Of a stretch of 64,000 bases of DNA, positions 43,823 to 53,939 are shown one piece after another. The position numbers and the translations under genes are program-made. The notes under the pieces are model-generated. The model saw only the letters and a list, made by a program, of their open reading frames with translations. It did not search any database and was not told the origin of the DNA. Each line of letters starts with the position of its first letter. Position 1 is the first letter of the stretch. Source of the DNA: Blautia schinkii (GTDB taxonomy: Bacteria > Bacillota > Clostridia > Lachnospirales > Lachnospiraceae); the NCBI RefSeq assembly GCF_013304825.1, contig NZ_JAAWUO010000005.1, positions 62,001 to 126,000 of the forward strand, in the 5' to 3' direction.

Positions 43823-43851
43823 ATTATACGATATCGTTTAAAAAATGGCAA
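43823..43851 (-). promoter_or_regulatory. Promoter of the giant activase gene
   Basis: On the minus strand, TTGCCA (complement of 43846-43851), 17-bp spacer, TATAAT (complement of 43823-43828). The spacer contains the palindrome ACGATATCGT (43828-43837), a possible operator. The rest of the 337-bp gap to tgt shows no other structure. Confidence 0.75.
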
Positions 43852-44045
43852 TGTAAAAGTTTAACAATCAGTAGCAGGAAAGAGAAAAATGTGTTATGAT
43901 ATTGTCCAAAAGCTCTGGCAAAATATTGACGGAGCAGACTCGTATCAGGGCATAGTCCTGTAAAGCGGACTGTGAGTGAGAGAATGAAGAAACAGCAGTG
44001 CGGATCGGAAATATCCGCCAGACTGATTTTCAGAAGGGAAATGAA

Positions 44046-45197
44046 ATGGCAGAATATAAACTGATTACAACAGAAGGAAGAGCGAAAAGAGGAGAATTTA
44101 AGACTGTTCATGGAACGATTCAGACTCCTGTTTTCATGAATGTAGGAACAATTGCTGCAATTAAGGGAGCTGTGTCCACGGTAGATCTTCATGAGATCGG
44201 TACGCAGGTACAGCTGTCCAACACGTATCATCTTCATGTGCGTCCTGGCGACAAGATCGTGAAACAGCTTGGAGGACTTCACCGTTTTATGAACTGGGAC
44301 AGACCGATCCTTACCGATTCCGGCGGATTCCAGGTGTTCTCTCTTGCGAAACTCCGCAAGATTAAGGAAGAGGGTGTTTATTTCAACTCTCATATTGATG
44401 GTCATAAGATATTTATGGGCCCTGAGGAAAGTATGCAGATTCAGTCCAATCTGGGTTCTACTATTGCAATGGCTTTTGATGAGTGTCCGAGCAGTGTAGC
44501 AGACAGGGACTATGTACAGAAGTCCGTGGCACGTACCACACGCTGGCTGAAGCGATGCAAGGATGAGATGGCACGTCTGAACAGCCTGCCGGATACCATT
44601 AATAAGAATCAGCTTCTTTTTGGTATCAACCAGGGCGCTGTTTATGAAGATATCCGTATTGAGCATGCACAGGCAATCGCAGAGCTGGATCTGGACGGAT
44701 ACGCAGTAGGCGGACTTGCTGTTGGCGAGAGCCATGAGGAGATGTACCGTATTCTGGATGAGGTAGTACCGCATCTTCCGCAGAATAAACCTACTTATCT
44801 TATGGGCGTTGGTACTCCGGCTAACATTCTGGAAGGTGTTGAACGTGGTATTGATTTCTTTGACTGTGTATATCCAAGTCGTAACGGCCGTCATGGTCAC
44901 GTGTACACCAACCATGGAAAAATGAATCTTTTCAATGCCAAGTATGAGCTGGATTCCAGGCCGATCGACGAGGAATGCAAGTGCCCGGCCTGCCGTCACT
45001 ACAGCAGGGCATATATCCGCCATCTTCTTAAAGCAAAGGAGATGCTGGGAATGAGACTTTGCGTGCTTCATAACCTGTATTTCTATAATCATATGATGGA
45101 AGAAATCCGTGACGCACTGGATGCCGGCAATTTTGCAGCATATAAGAAGATGCGTCTGGAAGGATTTGAGGAAGGCAAGATCAACGGCAACCGGTAA
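44046..45197 (+). CDS. tgt: tRNA-guanine transglycosylase
   Basis: A 383-residue TGT that inserts preQ1 at position 34 of GUN-anticodon tRNAs on the queuosine pathway. PILTDSGGFQVFSL holds the catalytic-core Asp, AMAFDECPS follows, GGLAVGE is the base pocket, and the nucleophile Asp is in FDCVYPSRNGRHG. The zinc site CKCPACRHYSRAYIRHL is complete with CxC-x2-C and a distal His. ATG 44046 has GAAGGGAA ahead. It runs into the yajC gene, which has its own promoter. Confidence 0.96.
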   Translation: MAEYKLITTEGRAKRGEFKTVHGTIQTPVFMNVGTIAAIKGAVSTVDLHEIGTQVQLSNTYHLHVRPGDKIVKQLGGLHRFMNWDRPILTDSGGFQVFSLAKLRKIKEEGVYFNSHIDGHKIFMGPEESMQIQSNLGSTIAMAFDECPSSVADRDYVQKSVARTTRWLKRCKDEMARLNSLPDTINKNQLLFGINQGAVYEDIRIEHAQAIAELDLDGYAVGGLAVGESHEEMYRILDEVVPHLPQNKPTYLMGVGTPANILEGVERGIDFFDCVYPSRNGRHGHVYTNHGKMNLFNAKYELDSRPIDEECKCPACRHYSRAYIRHLLKAKEMLGMRLCVLHNLYFYNHMMEEIRDALDAGNFAAYKKMRLEGFEEGKINGNR

Positions 45198-45246
45198 TAA
45201 AGGTATTCCGTAAGAGAAATAACTGTTGGAAATTACAAGAAAAACC

Positions 45247-45275
45247 TTGAAGAATCAGGGATTTTTGTGTATGAT
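45247..45275 (+). promoter_or_regulatory. Promoter of yajC
   Basis: TTGAAG (45247-45252), 17-bp spacer, TATGAT (45270-45275). Confidence 0.65.
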
Positions 45276-45368
45276 AGTACGAAGTGACACTTTTTATAGC
45301 AATTTACCGCTATAGGTCAGAAACGGCGGGAAACCGCATAAGAATTGATTTTATCAGGAGGAATTGGA

Positions 45369-45683
45369 ATGATCGCATCATCTACAGCAGCAGCTGGCGG
45401 ACTTAGCGCAGGTCTTGGTATCGTCTGGATCATAGTGCTTTTTGCAATTATGTATTTCATGATGATCCGTCCGCAGAAGAAGGAGCAGAAGAGAACCCAG
45501 ACAATGTTAAACAGCATGGAGGTTGGTGACAGTGTTGTTACTACCAGCGGTTTTTACGGAGTTGTTATTGATATGACAGAGGAAGATGTTATCGTTGAGT
45601 TTGGTAACAACAAGAACTGCCGTATCCCAATGAGAAAACAGGCAATCGCCGAGGTTGAAAAGGCAGATCAGGCATCTGCTTAA
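45369..45683 (+). CDS. yajC: Preprotein translocase accessory subunit YajC
   Basis: A 104-residue single-span membrane protein. The helix GIVWIIVLFAIMYFMMI is followed by RPQKKEQKRTQ, and the soluble part has SMEVGDSVVTTSGFYGVV, the YajC signature. It joins SecDF in the Sec export complex. ATG 45369 has AGGAGG at 45356-45361. Its position after tgt is conserved across bacteria. Confidence 0.95.
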   Translation: MIASSTAAAGGLSAGLGIVWIIVLFAIMYFMMIRPQKKEQKRTQTMLNSMEVGDSVVTTSGFYGVVIDMTEEDVIVEFGNNKNCRIPMRKQAIAEVEKADQASA

Positions 45684-45710
45684 TGCACCTGGAATATGAG
45701 AGTGAAGAGA

Positions 45711-45742
45711 GGCACTGCGTTTGATGCGCGGTGTCTTTTTTT
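45711..45742 (+). terminator. Terminator of yajC
   Basis: GGCACTGCG (45711-45719) pairs with CGCGGTGTC (45727-45735) with wobbles, followed by seven T. Confidence 0.85.
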
Positions 45743-45940
45743 GGCTACTGAGGACGGGAAATTTTATTTTTGACGATATATGCCGAAATAACAGGATATG
45801 TGAAATATTGCATGGAAAAGAGTGGATTTTTTAAGAAAATCATGTAATAATGATATTACTATCAGAAATGAGAGTGCGTTTCTTTTTATAATATAATAAA
45901 ATAATAAACAGAAACAAGAATTCAGAAAGGGGTCGGTTTT

Positions 45941-47281
45941 ATGGGGCTTATAAGAGCAGCGGCAGGTGCAGCAGGAAGTACAATGGCAGATCAGTGGAAA
46001 GAATTTTTTTACTGTGAGGCAATGGATAAAGAAGTGATGGTAGTAAAAGGAACGAAGCGTACATCATCCAGATCTTCCAATAAGAGAGGCAGTGACAATA
46101 TCATTACCAGCGGAAGCGGGATCGCAGTAGCAGACGGTCAGTGCATGATGATCGTAGAGCAGGGGAAGGTTGTGGATATCTGCGCAGATCCGGGAGAGTA
46201 TACTTACGACGCATCCACAGAACCAAGTATTTTTGCAGGAAGCCTTGGGGAAGGTATCCGCAGTACCTTCCAGACCATCGGCAAGCGTTTTGCATACGGT
46301 GGAGATACAGGTAAGGATCAGAGGGTTTATTATTTTAATACCAAGGAGCTGGTAGATAATAAATTTGGAACTCCGACACCGATCCCGTTCCGTGTTGTGG
46401 ATTCCAGGATCGGACTGGATATTGATGTGTCTGTGCGTTGTCATGGCGTATATTCCTACAGGATTGCAGATCCTCTTCTTTTTTATACAAATGTGTGTGG
46501 AAATGTAGAGCAGGAGTACACAAGAGAGGAACTTGACAGTCAGCTGAAAACAGAGTTTGTCAGCGCACTGCAGCCGGCTTTTGGACGGCTTTCCGAGCTG
46601 GAGCTCCGTCCCAATCAGATCGTAACCCATAATACAGAGCTTGAGAATGCAATGAATGAGGTTCTTTCTGCCAAATGGGAGCAGCTTCGCGGTCTGAAGG
46701 TTGTAAGCGTTGCACTTGGGTCTGTCACACTTCCGGATGAGGATGCAGAGATGATCAAACAGGCACAGCGCACTGCAATGATGCGTGATCCTTCCATGGC
46801 AGCAGCCACACTGACCGGTGCGCAGGCAGATGCCATGAAAGCAGCAGCGTCTAATTCAGCAGGTGCCATGACCGGCTTTATGGGAATGGGAATGGCATCC
46901 AATGCAGGCGGACTGAATGCGCAGCAGCTTTTTGAGATGGGACAGAAGCAGCAGGCACAGGCGGCAGCACAGAACACACAGCCTCAGCAAAAGATCCAGC
47001 CAGCAGCAGACGGAGATTCCTGGACATGTAGCTGCGGTGCAGTTTCCACAGGCAAGTTCTGTCCGGAATGTGGCGCACCAAGACCTGCAGATGAGAGCTG
47101 GACCTGTTCCTGTGGTACTGTGAACAAAGGTAAATTCTGTATGAACTGCGGAACCAGGAAACCGGAGAAGAAGATGAGATATCGTTGCAGCAAGTGCGGA
47201 TGGGAACCGGCTGACCCGGAGAATCCGCCGAAATTCTGCCCGGAGTGCGGGGATCCTTTTGGAACGGAGGATGCTGTGTAA
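45941..47281 (+). CDS. ydjI: SPFH-domain protein with C-terminal zinc ribbons (YdjI-like)
   Basis: A 446-residue protein. The N-terminal 300 residues form the SPFH/'virion core' domain as in B. subtilis YdjI, with IVEQGKVVDICADPGEYTYD and HGVYSYRIADPLLFY. After a Met/Gly/Gln-rich linker (about 325-355) there are three zinc ribbons: WTCSCGAVSTGKFCPECG, WTCSCGTVNKGKFCMNCG and a third ending KFCPECGDPF. It heads a three-gene cluster with a zinc-ribbon membrane protein and a TPM protein, the same set as ydjGHI, which in B. subtilis is linked to PspA membrane-stress response. No pspA is in the window. AAGGGGT precedes ATG 45941. Confidence 0.88.
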   Translation: MGLIRAAAGAAGSTMADQWKEFFYCEAMDKEVMVVKGTKRTSSRSSNKRGSDNIITSGSGIAVADGQCMMIVEQGKVVDICADPGEYTYDASTEPSIFAGSLGEGIRSTFQTIGKRFAYGGDTGKDQRVYYFNTKELVDNKFGTPTPIPFRVVDSRIGLDIDVSVRCHGVYSYRIADPLLFYTNVCGNVEQEYTREELDSQLKTEFVSALQPAFGRLSELELRPNQIVTHNTELENAMNEVLSAKWEQLRGLKVVSVALGSVTLPDEDAEMIKQAQRTAMMRDPSMAAATLTGAQADAMKAAASNSAGAMTGFMGMGMASNAGGLNAQQLFEMGQKQQAQAAAQNTQPQQKIQPAADGDSWTCSCGAVSTGKFCPECGAPRPADESWTCSCGTVNKGKFCMNCGTRKPEKKMRYRCSKCGWEPADPENPPKFCPECGDPFGTEDAV

Positions 47282-47296
47282 GCAGGAGGTGGAAAT

Positions 47297-48382
47297 ATGG
47301 CGAAAATGCAGGAATTTAAGTGTCCGTGCTGTGGCGGTTCCATAGAATTTGACAGTTCCGTGCAGAAGATGAAGTGCCCATATTGCGACACGGAATTTGA
47401 TGTTAAGACATTGTCAGAATATGCACAGTCTGTGGAAGAGGAAGAGCCGGAGAATATGAGCTGGTCGGATGAGGCTGGTGGCGAATGGCAGGAAGGAGAA
47501 AGCGAAGGTTTACGTACCTATGTGTGCGAGTCATGCGGCGGTGAGATCGTGAGTGATGCCAACACTGCAGCTACTGCCTGTCCGTTCTGTGGAAGTCCTG
47601 TAGTTATGACGGGCAATCTGTCCGGGGCACTGAAACCGGATTATGTGATTCCGTTTAAATTGGATAAAAAGGCAGCCAAAGAGAAGCTGAAGCAGCATTT
47701 TACAGGAAAGCGGCTTCTGCCCAAGGCTTTTAAGAGTGAGAATCATATCAGTGAAGTAAAGGGAATCTACGTTCCTTTCTGGCTTTATGATACAGATGCC
47801 AATGCAGATATCCGCTATAAGGGAACAAAGACCCGCTTCTGGAGCGATAAGGACTATGATTATACAGAAACCAGCTATTATTCTATACACAGAAAAGGTT
47901 CGATCGGTTTCGACCATGTGCCTGTGGATGGTTCCAAAAGCATGGAGAATGATCTGATGGAATCCATAGAGCCCTTTGATTTCAGGGAGGCGGTGGATTT
48001 TCAGACAGCTTATCTGGCCGGATATTTTGCAGATAAGTACGATGTAACGGCAGAAGAGTGTATAGAGCGCGCCAATGAGCGTATCCGGCGCAGCACAGAG
48101 GATGCTTTCAGGGATACCGTAAAAGGATACTCAAGTGTGGTCCCCGAGAATACCAATATTCGGCTGAAGAACGCAACTACGAAATATGCCCTGTATCCTG
48201 TCTGGGTCCTTCAGACCAGGTGGAAGGGTGAGAACTACATATTTGCCATGAACGGACAGACAGGTAAATTTGTCGGCAATCTGCCTACTGACAAAAGTGC
48301 TTTTGCCAGATGGTTTGCAGGAACTACGGGAATCGTAACTGTGATTGCATACATCATCCTGTATCTTATCTGGGCATTGTAA
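47297..48382 (+). CDS. ydjG: TFIIB-type zinc ribbon protein (YdjG-like)
   Basis: A 361-residue protein. Two N-terminal zinc ribbons are visible: FKCPCCGG...MKCPYCDTEF and YVCESCGGE...ACPFCGSPV. A central beta-rich domain (IPFKLDKKAAKEKLKQHF, VKGIYVPFWLYD) follows, and a single membrane helix closes the protein (GIVTVIAYIILYLIWAL). In B. subtilis the equivalent protein, with YdjH, anchors YdjI at the membrane. The gene starts 15 bp after the SPFH gene. Confidence 0.88.
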   Translation: MAKMQEFKCPCCGGSIEFDSSVQKMKCPYCDTEFDVKTLSEYAQSVEEEEPENMSWSDEAGGEWQEGESEGLRTYVCESCGGEIVSDANTAATACPFCGSPVVMTGNLSGALKPDYVIPFKLDKKAAKEKLKQHFTGKRLLPKAFKSENHISEVKGIYVPFWLYDTDANADIRYKGTKTRFWSDKDYDYTETSYYSIHRKGSIGFDHVPVDGSKSMENDLMESIEPFDFREAVDFQTAYLAGYFADKYDVTAEECIERANERIRRSTEDAFRDTVKGYSSVVPENTNIRLKNATTKYALYPVWVLQTRWKGENYIFAMNGQTGKFVGNLPTDKSAFARWFAGTTGIVTVIAYIILYLIWAL

Positions 48383-48395
48383 GGAGGTAAGTGCT

Positions 48396-49196
48396 ATGAA
48401 AAAAAGAATATCCCTATTTCTCACAGCAATCCTTTTATGTCTGGCATGCGCTTTTCCTGTATGGGCAGGGACAGAAAACCGTCTGGCAGACCAGGCCGTG
48501 CTTTTAAGTGCAGATGAGCAGGATGCTTTAAGTGCTTCGCTGGATGACATCAGTGAACGGGGAGAAGTAGACGTTGTAATCGTTACCACAGACAGCCTCG
48601 GGGGAAAAACAGCCCAGGAATATGCGGACGATTATTTTACTGACTATGGTTATGGTCAGGGTGAGGACAGAGATGGAATCCTGTTTCTGGTAGATATGGG
48701 AGACCGAAACTGGGCCATTGCCACACATGGATATGCCATCGATGCGTTTACGGATGCAGGTCAGTCCTACATAATGGATCAGGTGAAGCCGTATTTAAGT
48801 GACGGGGATTACAGTGAAGCATTTCAGACTTTTGCCCTGCAGTGCGACGATTTTATCATGCAGGCAGAATCAGGAAAACCGTATGATGTAGATAATCTGC
48901 CCAAAGAGCCGTTTGATGTAGGTGCGAATCTTCTGATCGCAATAGGAGTCGGTATTGTGGCAGGTCTTCTCGTAACCGGAAATATGAGAAGAAAGCTGAA
49001 AACTGTGCAGAAGCAGGAGCAGGCAGCTTCCTATGTGCGGAAAGGCAGCATGGATGTAACAAAGAGCAACGATTTTTATCTCTACAGGACAGTGTCAAGA
49101 ACTGCCAAGCCGAAAGAAGAGGAACACAGCGGCGGTTCCACCACTCATACTTCTTCATCAGGAGATACCTTCGGGGGTTCCAGCGGAAAGTTCTGA
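48396..49196 (+). CDS. ydjH: TPM-domain membrane protein (YdjH-like)
   Basis: A 266-residue exported protein. The signal peptide (MKKRISLFLTAILLCLACAF, cleavage near AWA-like WAG at about 27) is followed by the TPM domain (LADQAVLLSADEQDAL, DVVIVTTDSL, GILFLVDMGDR, IATHGYA), a membrane helix (NLLIAIGVGIVAGLLVTG, about 178-195), and a Ser/Gly-rich end. ATG 48396 has AAGGAGGT at 48381-48388. It is the third member of the cluster and ends at a strong terminator. Confidence 0.88.
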   Translation: MKKRISLFLTAILLCLACAFPVWAGTENRLADQAVLLSADEQDALSASLDDISERGEVDVVIVTTDSLGGKTAQEYADDYFTDYGYGQGEDRDGILFLVDMGDRNWAIATHGYAIDAFTDAGQSYIMDQVKPYLSDGDYSEAFQTFALQCDDFIMQAESGKPYDVDNLPKEPFDVGANLLIAIGVGIVAGLLVTGNMRRKLKTVQKQEQAASYVRKGSMDVTKSNDFYLYRTVSRTAKPKEEEHSGGSTTHTSSSGDTFGGSSGKF

Positions 49197-49244
49197 GAAG
49201 TTTTGACAGGCATAAATCGAAGACAAACAGAAGAAAAACAGCCA

Positions 49245-49283
49245 GGGCTGCCATACCGAAAAAAGGTATGGCGGCCCTTTTTT
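49245..49283 (+). terminator. Terminator of the SPFH cluster
   Basis: A 13-bp stem (49245-49257 with 49265-49277, one wobble) with a 7-nt A-rich loop, followed by TTTTTT. Confidence 0.9.
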
Positions 49284-49316
49284 GAGGGGATGACAAAACT
49301 TTATCTATTTAATAGG

Positions 49317-49345
49317 TTGAAATCCGTCGAAAAGTGCGTTATGAT
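49317..49345 (+). promoter_or_regulatory. Promoter of leuB-ilvD-ilvB-serC-serA
   Basis: TTGAAA (49317-49322), 17-bp spacer, TATGAT (49340-49345). GTGCGTTA occurs at 49334-49341 and again at 49366-49373, a possible direct-repeat operator. The leader of about 60 nt is too short for a T-box. Confidence 0.75.
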
Positions 49346-49414
49346 AATAACAATTATCCACACCAGTGCGTTAAAATTTTACAGCACAGGGGAAATCGGA
49401 GGAGTGAATAAAAA

Positions 49415-50500
49415 ATGGAGTACAAAATTGCCCTGATTCCAGGAGATGGAATCGGCCCGGAAATTGTAGCCGAGGCCAGAAAAGTTTTAGACAAAGTATG
49501 CGAGAAATACAGTCATAAATTTTCATACACAGAGGTTCTTTTAGGAGGTGCATCCATTGATGCTCACGGAGTACCTCTTACAGAGGAAGCCATTGCCCAG
49601 GCAAAAGCTTCTGATGCAGTACTGATGGGTTCCATTGGAGGAGATGCCAAGACATCCCCATGGTATAAACTGGAGCCGTCCAGACGTCCGGAGGCAGGAC
49701 TTCTTGCTATCCGTAAAGCACTGAACCTTTTTGCAAATCTTCGTCCTGCATATCTTTACAATGAGCTTCGCGATGCATGCCCGCTTCGTGATGAGATCAT
49801 CGGAGATGGTTTTGACATGATCATCGTAAGAGAGCTTACAGGAGGACTTTATTTCGGAGCAAGAAAGACTACCGAAGAGAACGGAGTCCGCACAGCAGTG
49901 GATACTCTTTCTTATAATGAGAATGAAATCCGCCGTATTGCTATCAAGGCATTTGAGATCGCACGTAAGAGAAGAAATAAAGTAACAAGCGTAGATAAGG
50001 CAAACGTTCTTGATTCCTCCAGACTCTGGAGAAGCGTTGTGGAAGATGTTGCAAAAGATTATCCGGATGTAACACTGGAGCATATGCTTGTAGATAACTG
50101 TGCAATGCAGCTGGTACGTGACCCGAAACAGTTCGATGTTATCCTTACAGAGAACATGTTTGGAGATATTCTCTCTGATGAGGCAAGCATGGTGACAGGA
50201 TCTATCGGAATGCTTTCTTCCGCAAGCTTAAATGAGACAAAACTTGGTCTTTATGAGCCAAGCCACGGTTCCGCACCGGATATCGCAGGCCAGAACAAGG
50301 CAAATCCGATCGCAACTATCCTTTCTGCAGCTATGATGCTGAGATATTCTCTGGATCTTGACAAAGAAGCAGATGCAGTAGAAGCAGCAGTACAGAAGGT
50401 TCTGACAGACGGATTCAGAACAGGCGATATCATGTCAGACGGATGCAAGCTTGTCGGAACAAAAGAGATGGGAGACCTGATTGCAGATGCTATCGCATAA
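49415..50500 (+). CDS. leuB: 3-isopropylmalate dehydrogenase
   Basis: A 361-residue enzyme of leucine synthesis that oxidises 3-isopropylmalate with [16 protein letters not shown] starts the fold; [21 protein letters not shown] holds the substrate arginines, and [12 protein letters not shown] and [10 protein letters not shown] supply metal ligands. [16 protein letters not shown] marks the NAD site. GGAGGAG precedes ATG 49415. leuA, leuC and leuD are not in this operon. Confidence 0.95.
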   Translation: MEYKIALIPGDGIGPEIVAEARKVLDKVCEKYSHKFSYTEVLLGGASIDAHGVPLTEEAIAQAKASDAVLMGSIGGDAKTSPWYKLEPSRRPEAGLLAIRKALNLFANLRPAYLYNELRDACPLRDEIIGDGFDMIIVRELTGGLYFGARKTTEENGVRTAVDTLSYNENEIRRIAIKAFEIARKRRNKVTSVDKANVLDSSRLWRSVVEDVAKDYPDVTLEHMLVDNCAMQLVRDPKQFDVILTENMFGDILSDEASMVTGSIGMLSSASLNETKLGLYEPSHGSAPDIAGQNKANPIATILSAAMMLRYSLDLDKEADAVEAAVQKVLTDGFRTGDIMSDGCKLVGTKEMGDLIADAIA

Positions 50501-50567
50501 ATAAACCGGAACAGATAAGCGATACAGAAACATATCGTAAAGAATAAAAAAAGGAGAATCCTGATAA

Positions 50568-52241
50568 ATGAGAAGTGATACCGTAAGAAAAGGCACACAG
50601 CAGGCACCTCACCGTTCCCTGTTTAATGCCCTTGGAATGACAAACGAAGAAATGGATAAACCGCTGGTAGGAATCGTAAGCTCTTACAACGAGATCGTAC
50701 CGGGACATATGAACCTTGACAAGATCGTAAACGCTGTAAAACTTGGTGTTGCAATGGCTGGCGGTACACCGGTAGTATTCCCGGCTATCGCAGTATGTGA
50801 CGGAATTGCAATGGGACATGTTGGAATGAAATATTCACTTGTAACACGTGACCTGATCGCAGATTCCACAGAGGCTATGGCACTGGCTCATCAGTTTGAT
50901 GCCCTTGTTATGGTACCAAACTGTGATAAAAACGTACCTGGACTTCTGATGGCAGCAGCAAGAATCAATGTTCCGACTGTATTCGTAAGCGGCGGCCCGA
51001 TGCTTGCAGGCCATGTAAAAGGACATAAGACAAGTCTTTCCAGCATGTTTGAGGCAGTAGGCTCCTATGCAGCAGGAACCATCACAGCTGATGATCTGGC
51101 AGAATTCGAGAACAAAACCTGTCCGACCTGCGGATCATGTTCCGGTATGTACACTGCAAACAGCATGAACTGCCTGACAGAGGTTCTTGGAATGGGCCTG
51201 AAAGGAAACGGTACCATCCCGGCCGTATATTCCGAGCGTATCCGTCTTGCAAAACATGCAGGAATGCAGGTAATGGAAATGTACAGAAGGAACATCCGCC
51301 CAAGAGATATCATGACAAAAGAGGCAGTTTTGAATGCCCTCACTGTAGATATGGCACTTGGCTGTTCCACAAACAGCATGCTTCATCTTCCTGCTATTGC
51401 ACACGAGATCGGAATGGATTTTGATATCAGTTTTGCAAATGAGATCAGTGAGAAGACTCCGAATCTCTGCCATCTTGCACCGGCAGGCCCGACTTACATG
51501 GAAGATCTTAACGAGGCCGGAGGTGTCTATGCAGTTATGAACGAGCTGAACAAGATCGGACTTCTCCATACAGAGTGTATGACAGTAACAGGAAAGACAG
51601 TCGGAGAGAACATTAAGAATTGTGTAAACCTGAATCCGAAGGTTATCCGCCCGATCGACAATCCGTATACAAAGACAGGTGGACTTGCAGTACTGAAGGG
51701 AAATCTTGCACCGGACGGCGGCGTTGTAAAACGTTCCGCAGTTGTACCGGAGATGCTGGTACATGAAGGCCCTGCACGAGTATTTGACAGCGAGGATGAT
51801 GCAATTGTGGCCATCAAGAGCGGCAAGATCGTAGAGGGTGATGTAGTCGTTATCCGTTATGAGGGACCAAAAGGCGGTCCTGGAATGAGAGAGATGCTGA
51901 ACCCGACATCCGCCATCGTAGGAATGGGACTTGGTTCTTCCGTAGCCCTGATCACAGACGGACGTTTCAGCGGCGCATCCAGAGGAGCCGCTATCGGACA
52001 CGTATCACCTGAGGCAGCAGTAGGCGGCCCGATCGCACTGGTTGAGGAAGGCGATATCATCAGCATCAACATTCCGGAGCTGAAACTGGAGATTAAGGTT
52101 TCTGACGAGGAGATGCAGGCAAGAAGAGAGAAATGGCAGCCAAGAGAGCCGAAGGTAACAACAGGTTATCTGGCAAGATATGCTTCCATGGTAACATCCG
52201 GAAACCGCGGTGCAATCCTGGAAGTACCGAAAGCAAAATAA
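50568..52241 (+). CDS. ilvD: Dihydroxy-acid dehydratase
   Basis: A 557-residue Fe-S dehydratase of valine and isoleucine synthesis. The cluster cysteines are seen in [10 protein letters not shown] and [17 protein letters not shown], and the [19 protein letters not shown] block is intact. AAAGGAG precedes ATG 50568. It lies 67 bp after leuB and 15 bp before ilvB. Confidence 0.96.
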   Translation: MRSDTVRKGTQQAPHRSLFNALGMTNEEMDKPLVGIVSSYNEIVPGHMNLDKIVNAVKLGVAMAGGTPVVFPAIAVCDGIAMGHVGMKYSLVTRDLIADSTEAMALAHQFDALVMVPNCDKNVPGLLMAAARINVPTVFVSGGPMLAGHVKGHKTSLSSMFEAVGSYAAGTITADDLAEFENKTCPTCGSCSGMYTANSMNCLTEVLGMGLKGNGTIPAVYSERIRLAKHAGMQVMEMYRRNIRPRDIMTKEAVLNALTVDMALGCSTNSMLHLPAIAHEIGMDFDISFANEISEKTPNLCHLAPAGPTYMEDLNEAGGVYAVMNELNKIGLLHTECMTVTGKTVGENIKNCVNLNPKVIRPIDNPYTKTGGLAVLKGNLAPDGGVVKRSAVVPEMLVHEGPARVFDSEDDAIVAIKSGKIVEGDVVVIRYEGPKGGPGMREMLNPTSAIVGMGLGSSVALITDGRFSGASRGAAIGHVSPEAAVGGPIALVEEGDIISINIPELKLEIKVSDEEMQARREKWQPREPKVTTGYLARYASMVTSGNRGAILEVPKAK

Positions 52242-52256
52242 GGAGGAACGAAAGAC

Positions 52257-53939
52257 ATGCAGCTTACAGGTGCAGAGATCATCGTAGAATGTCTGAAAGA
52301 ACAGGGCGTTGACACCGTATTTGGATATCCGGGCGGCGCGATACTGAATGTTTACGATGCCTTATATGAATACAAAGATGAGATCACGCATGTACTGACT
52401 TCCCATGAGCAGGGGGCATCTCATGCTGCTGACGGCTATGCGAGAGCTACCGGAAAGGTAGGTGTCTGCCTGGCAACATCCGGTCCCGGAGCCACCAACC
52501 TGGTAACAGGAATTGCTACTGCATACATGGACTCCGTACCCATGGTAGCCATTACTGCAAATGTAGGAAGGCCACTCCTGGGAAGAGATTCTTTCCAGGA
52601 GGTTGATATCGCAGGGATCGTAATGCCTGTGACAAAATACAGCTTCATTGTAAAAAATATTGAAGATCTTGCAGACACGTTGAGAAGAGCATTCTATATT
52701 GCAAAAAGCGGAAGACCTGGTCCTGTTCTTGTGGATGTTCCGAAGGATATCACAGGAATGAAATATGAATACGAGCCAGTTCGTCCTGCAACAGTCAACC
52801 GTGAGGTCAGGAATATCCGTAAAGAAGATATGGACCAGGCACTGGAAATGATCAGAGAAGCAGAGAAACCGTTTATTTTCGTAGGCGGTGGCTGTGTGAT
52901 CGCAGGCGCAGATAAAGAAGTACGTGAACTTGCACATAGGATCCAGGCTCCGGTTTGTGATACTTTGATGGGCAAGGGAACTTTCCCGGGAGAAGATCCT
53001 CTCTACACAGGTATGGTAGGAATGCACGGAACAAAAGCTTCCGACCTTGGTGTAACAGAATGTGACCTTCTGATCGTTCTCGGAGCACGATTCAGTGACC
53101 GTGTAACAGGAAATACGAAGACTTTTGCACATAATGCAAAGATCCTTCAGATTGATGTGGATGCAGCTGAGATCAACAAAAATATCACAGTGGATGCAAG
53201 CGTGATCGGAGATGTGAAAGAAGTTCTGAAACGTCTTCTTGAGGAAATTCAGGAGAAAGAACATCCGGATTGGGTTGCTCATATCCAGAACCTGAAAGCA
53301 AAATATCCGCTGAATTATGATCACACACAGCTTACTGGACCATATATTATAGAGAAGCTTTATGAGTTGACAAACGGTGATGCCATCATCTCCACAGAGG
53401 TCGGACAGCATCAGATGTGGGCGGCACAGTATTATAAATATAAAGAGCCGAGAACGCTTCTTACTTCCGGTGGACTTGGAACCATGGGTTACGGCCTTGG
53501 CGCTGCAATTGGCGCGAAGATGGGCAGACCGGAAAAAATAGTTGTAAATATAGCAGGTGACGGATGCTTCCGTATGAATATGAATGAGCTGGCAACAGCT
53601 GCACGCTGTGGCAGACAGCTGATCCAGATTGTTATGAACAATCATGTACTGGGAATGGTGCGTCAGTGGCAGACGCTTTTCTATGGAAAGAGATACTCTT
53701 CCACAGTACTGGATGACGCCGTTGATTTTGTGAAATTATCGGAGGCACTGGGTGCAAAAGCCATTCGTGTGACAAAAATGGAGGATGTGGAACCTGCACT
53801 TAAGATGGCACTGGCAGCAGAGGGACCTGTCGTTCTGGATTGCTGGATCGATCAGGATCTGAGTGTGTTCCCGATGGTACCGGCTGGTGCGAATCTAGAT
53901 GATGTATTTGACGAGGAGGATATGAAGAAACATGAGTAG
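52257..53939 (+). CDS. ilvB: Acetolactate synthase, large subunit
   Basis: A 560-residue TPP enzyme forming acetolactate. GYPGGAILNVYDAL begins the domain with the catalytic Glu in SHEQGASHAADGYAR; the TPP-binding motif is GDGCFRMNMNELATAAR-like near residue 440, with the NNHVLGMVRQWQ block. No ilvN regulatory subunit follows: the next gene is serC, whose ATG overlaps the stop by 8 bp. Valine feedback would need a small subunit encoded elsewhere. AGGAGGAA precedes ATG 52257. Confidence 0.95.
   Translation: MQLTGAEIIVECLKEQGVDTVFGYPGGAILNVYDALYEYKDEITHVLTSHEQGASHAADGYARATGKVGVCLATSGPGATNLVTGIATAYMDSVPMVAITANVGRPLLGRDSFQEVDIAGIVMPVTKYSFIVKNIEDLADTLRRAFYIAKSGRPGPVLVDVPKDITGMKYEYEPVRPATVNREVRNIRKEDMDQALEMIREAEKPFIFVGGGCVIAGADKEVRELAHRIQAPVCDTLMGKGTFPGEDPLYTGMVGMHGTKASDLGVTECDLLIVLGARFSDRVTGNTKTFAHNAKILQIDVDAAEINKNITVDASVIGDVKEVLKRLLEEIQEKEHPDWVAHIQNLKAKYPLNYDHTQLTGPYIIEKLYELTNGDAIISTEVGQHQMWAAQYYKYKEPRTLLTSGGLGTMGYGLGAAIGAKMGRPEKIVVNIAGDGCFRMNMNELATAARCGRQLIQIVMNNHVLGMVRQWQTLFYGKRYSSTVLDDAVDFVKLSEALGAKAIRVTKMEDVEPALKMALAAEGPVVLDCWIDQDLSVFPMVPAGANLDDVFDEEDMKKHE

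Noticed and set aside
43824-45092. A 422-codon open frame opposite tgt
   Set aside because: It is antisense to an intact conserved gene and its composition is that of a shadow frame.
49346-49414. Leucine T-box or attenuator before leuB
   Set aside because: The leader is about 60 nt, lacks GGTGGTACC, and has no hairpin with a T run.
52362-53645. A 427-codon open frame opposite ilvB
   Set aside because: Antisense to a conserved catalytic gene; no independent support.
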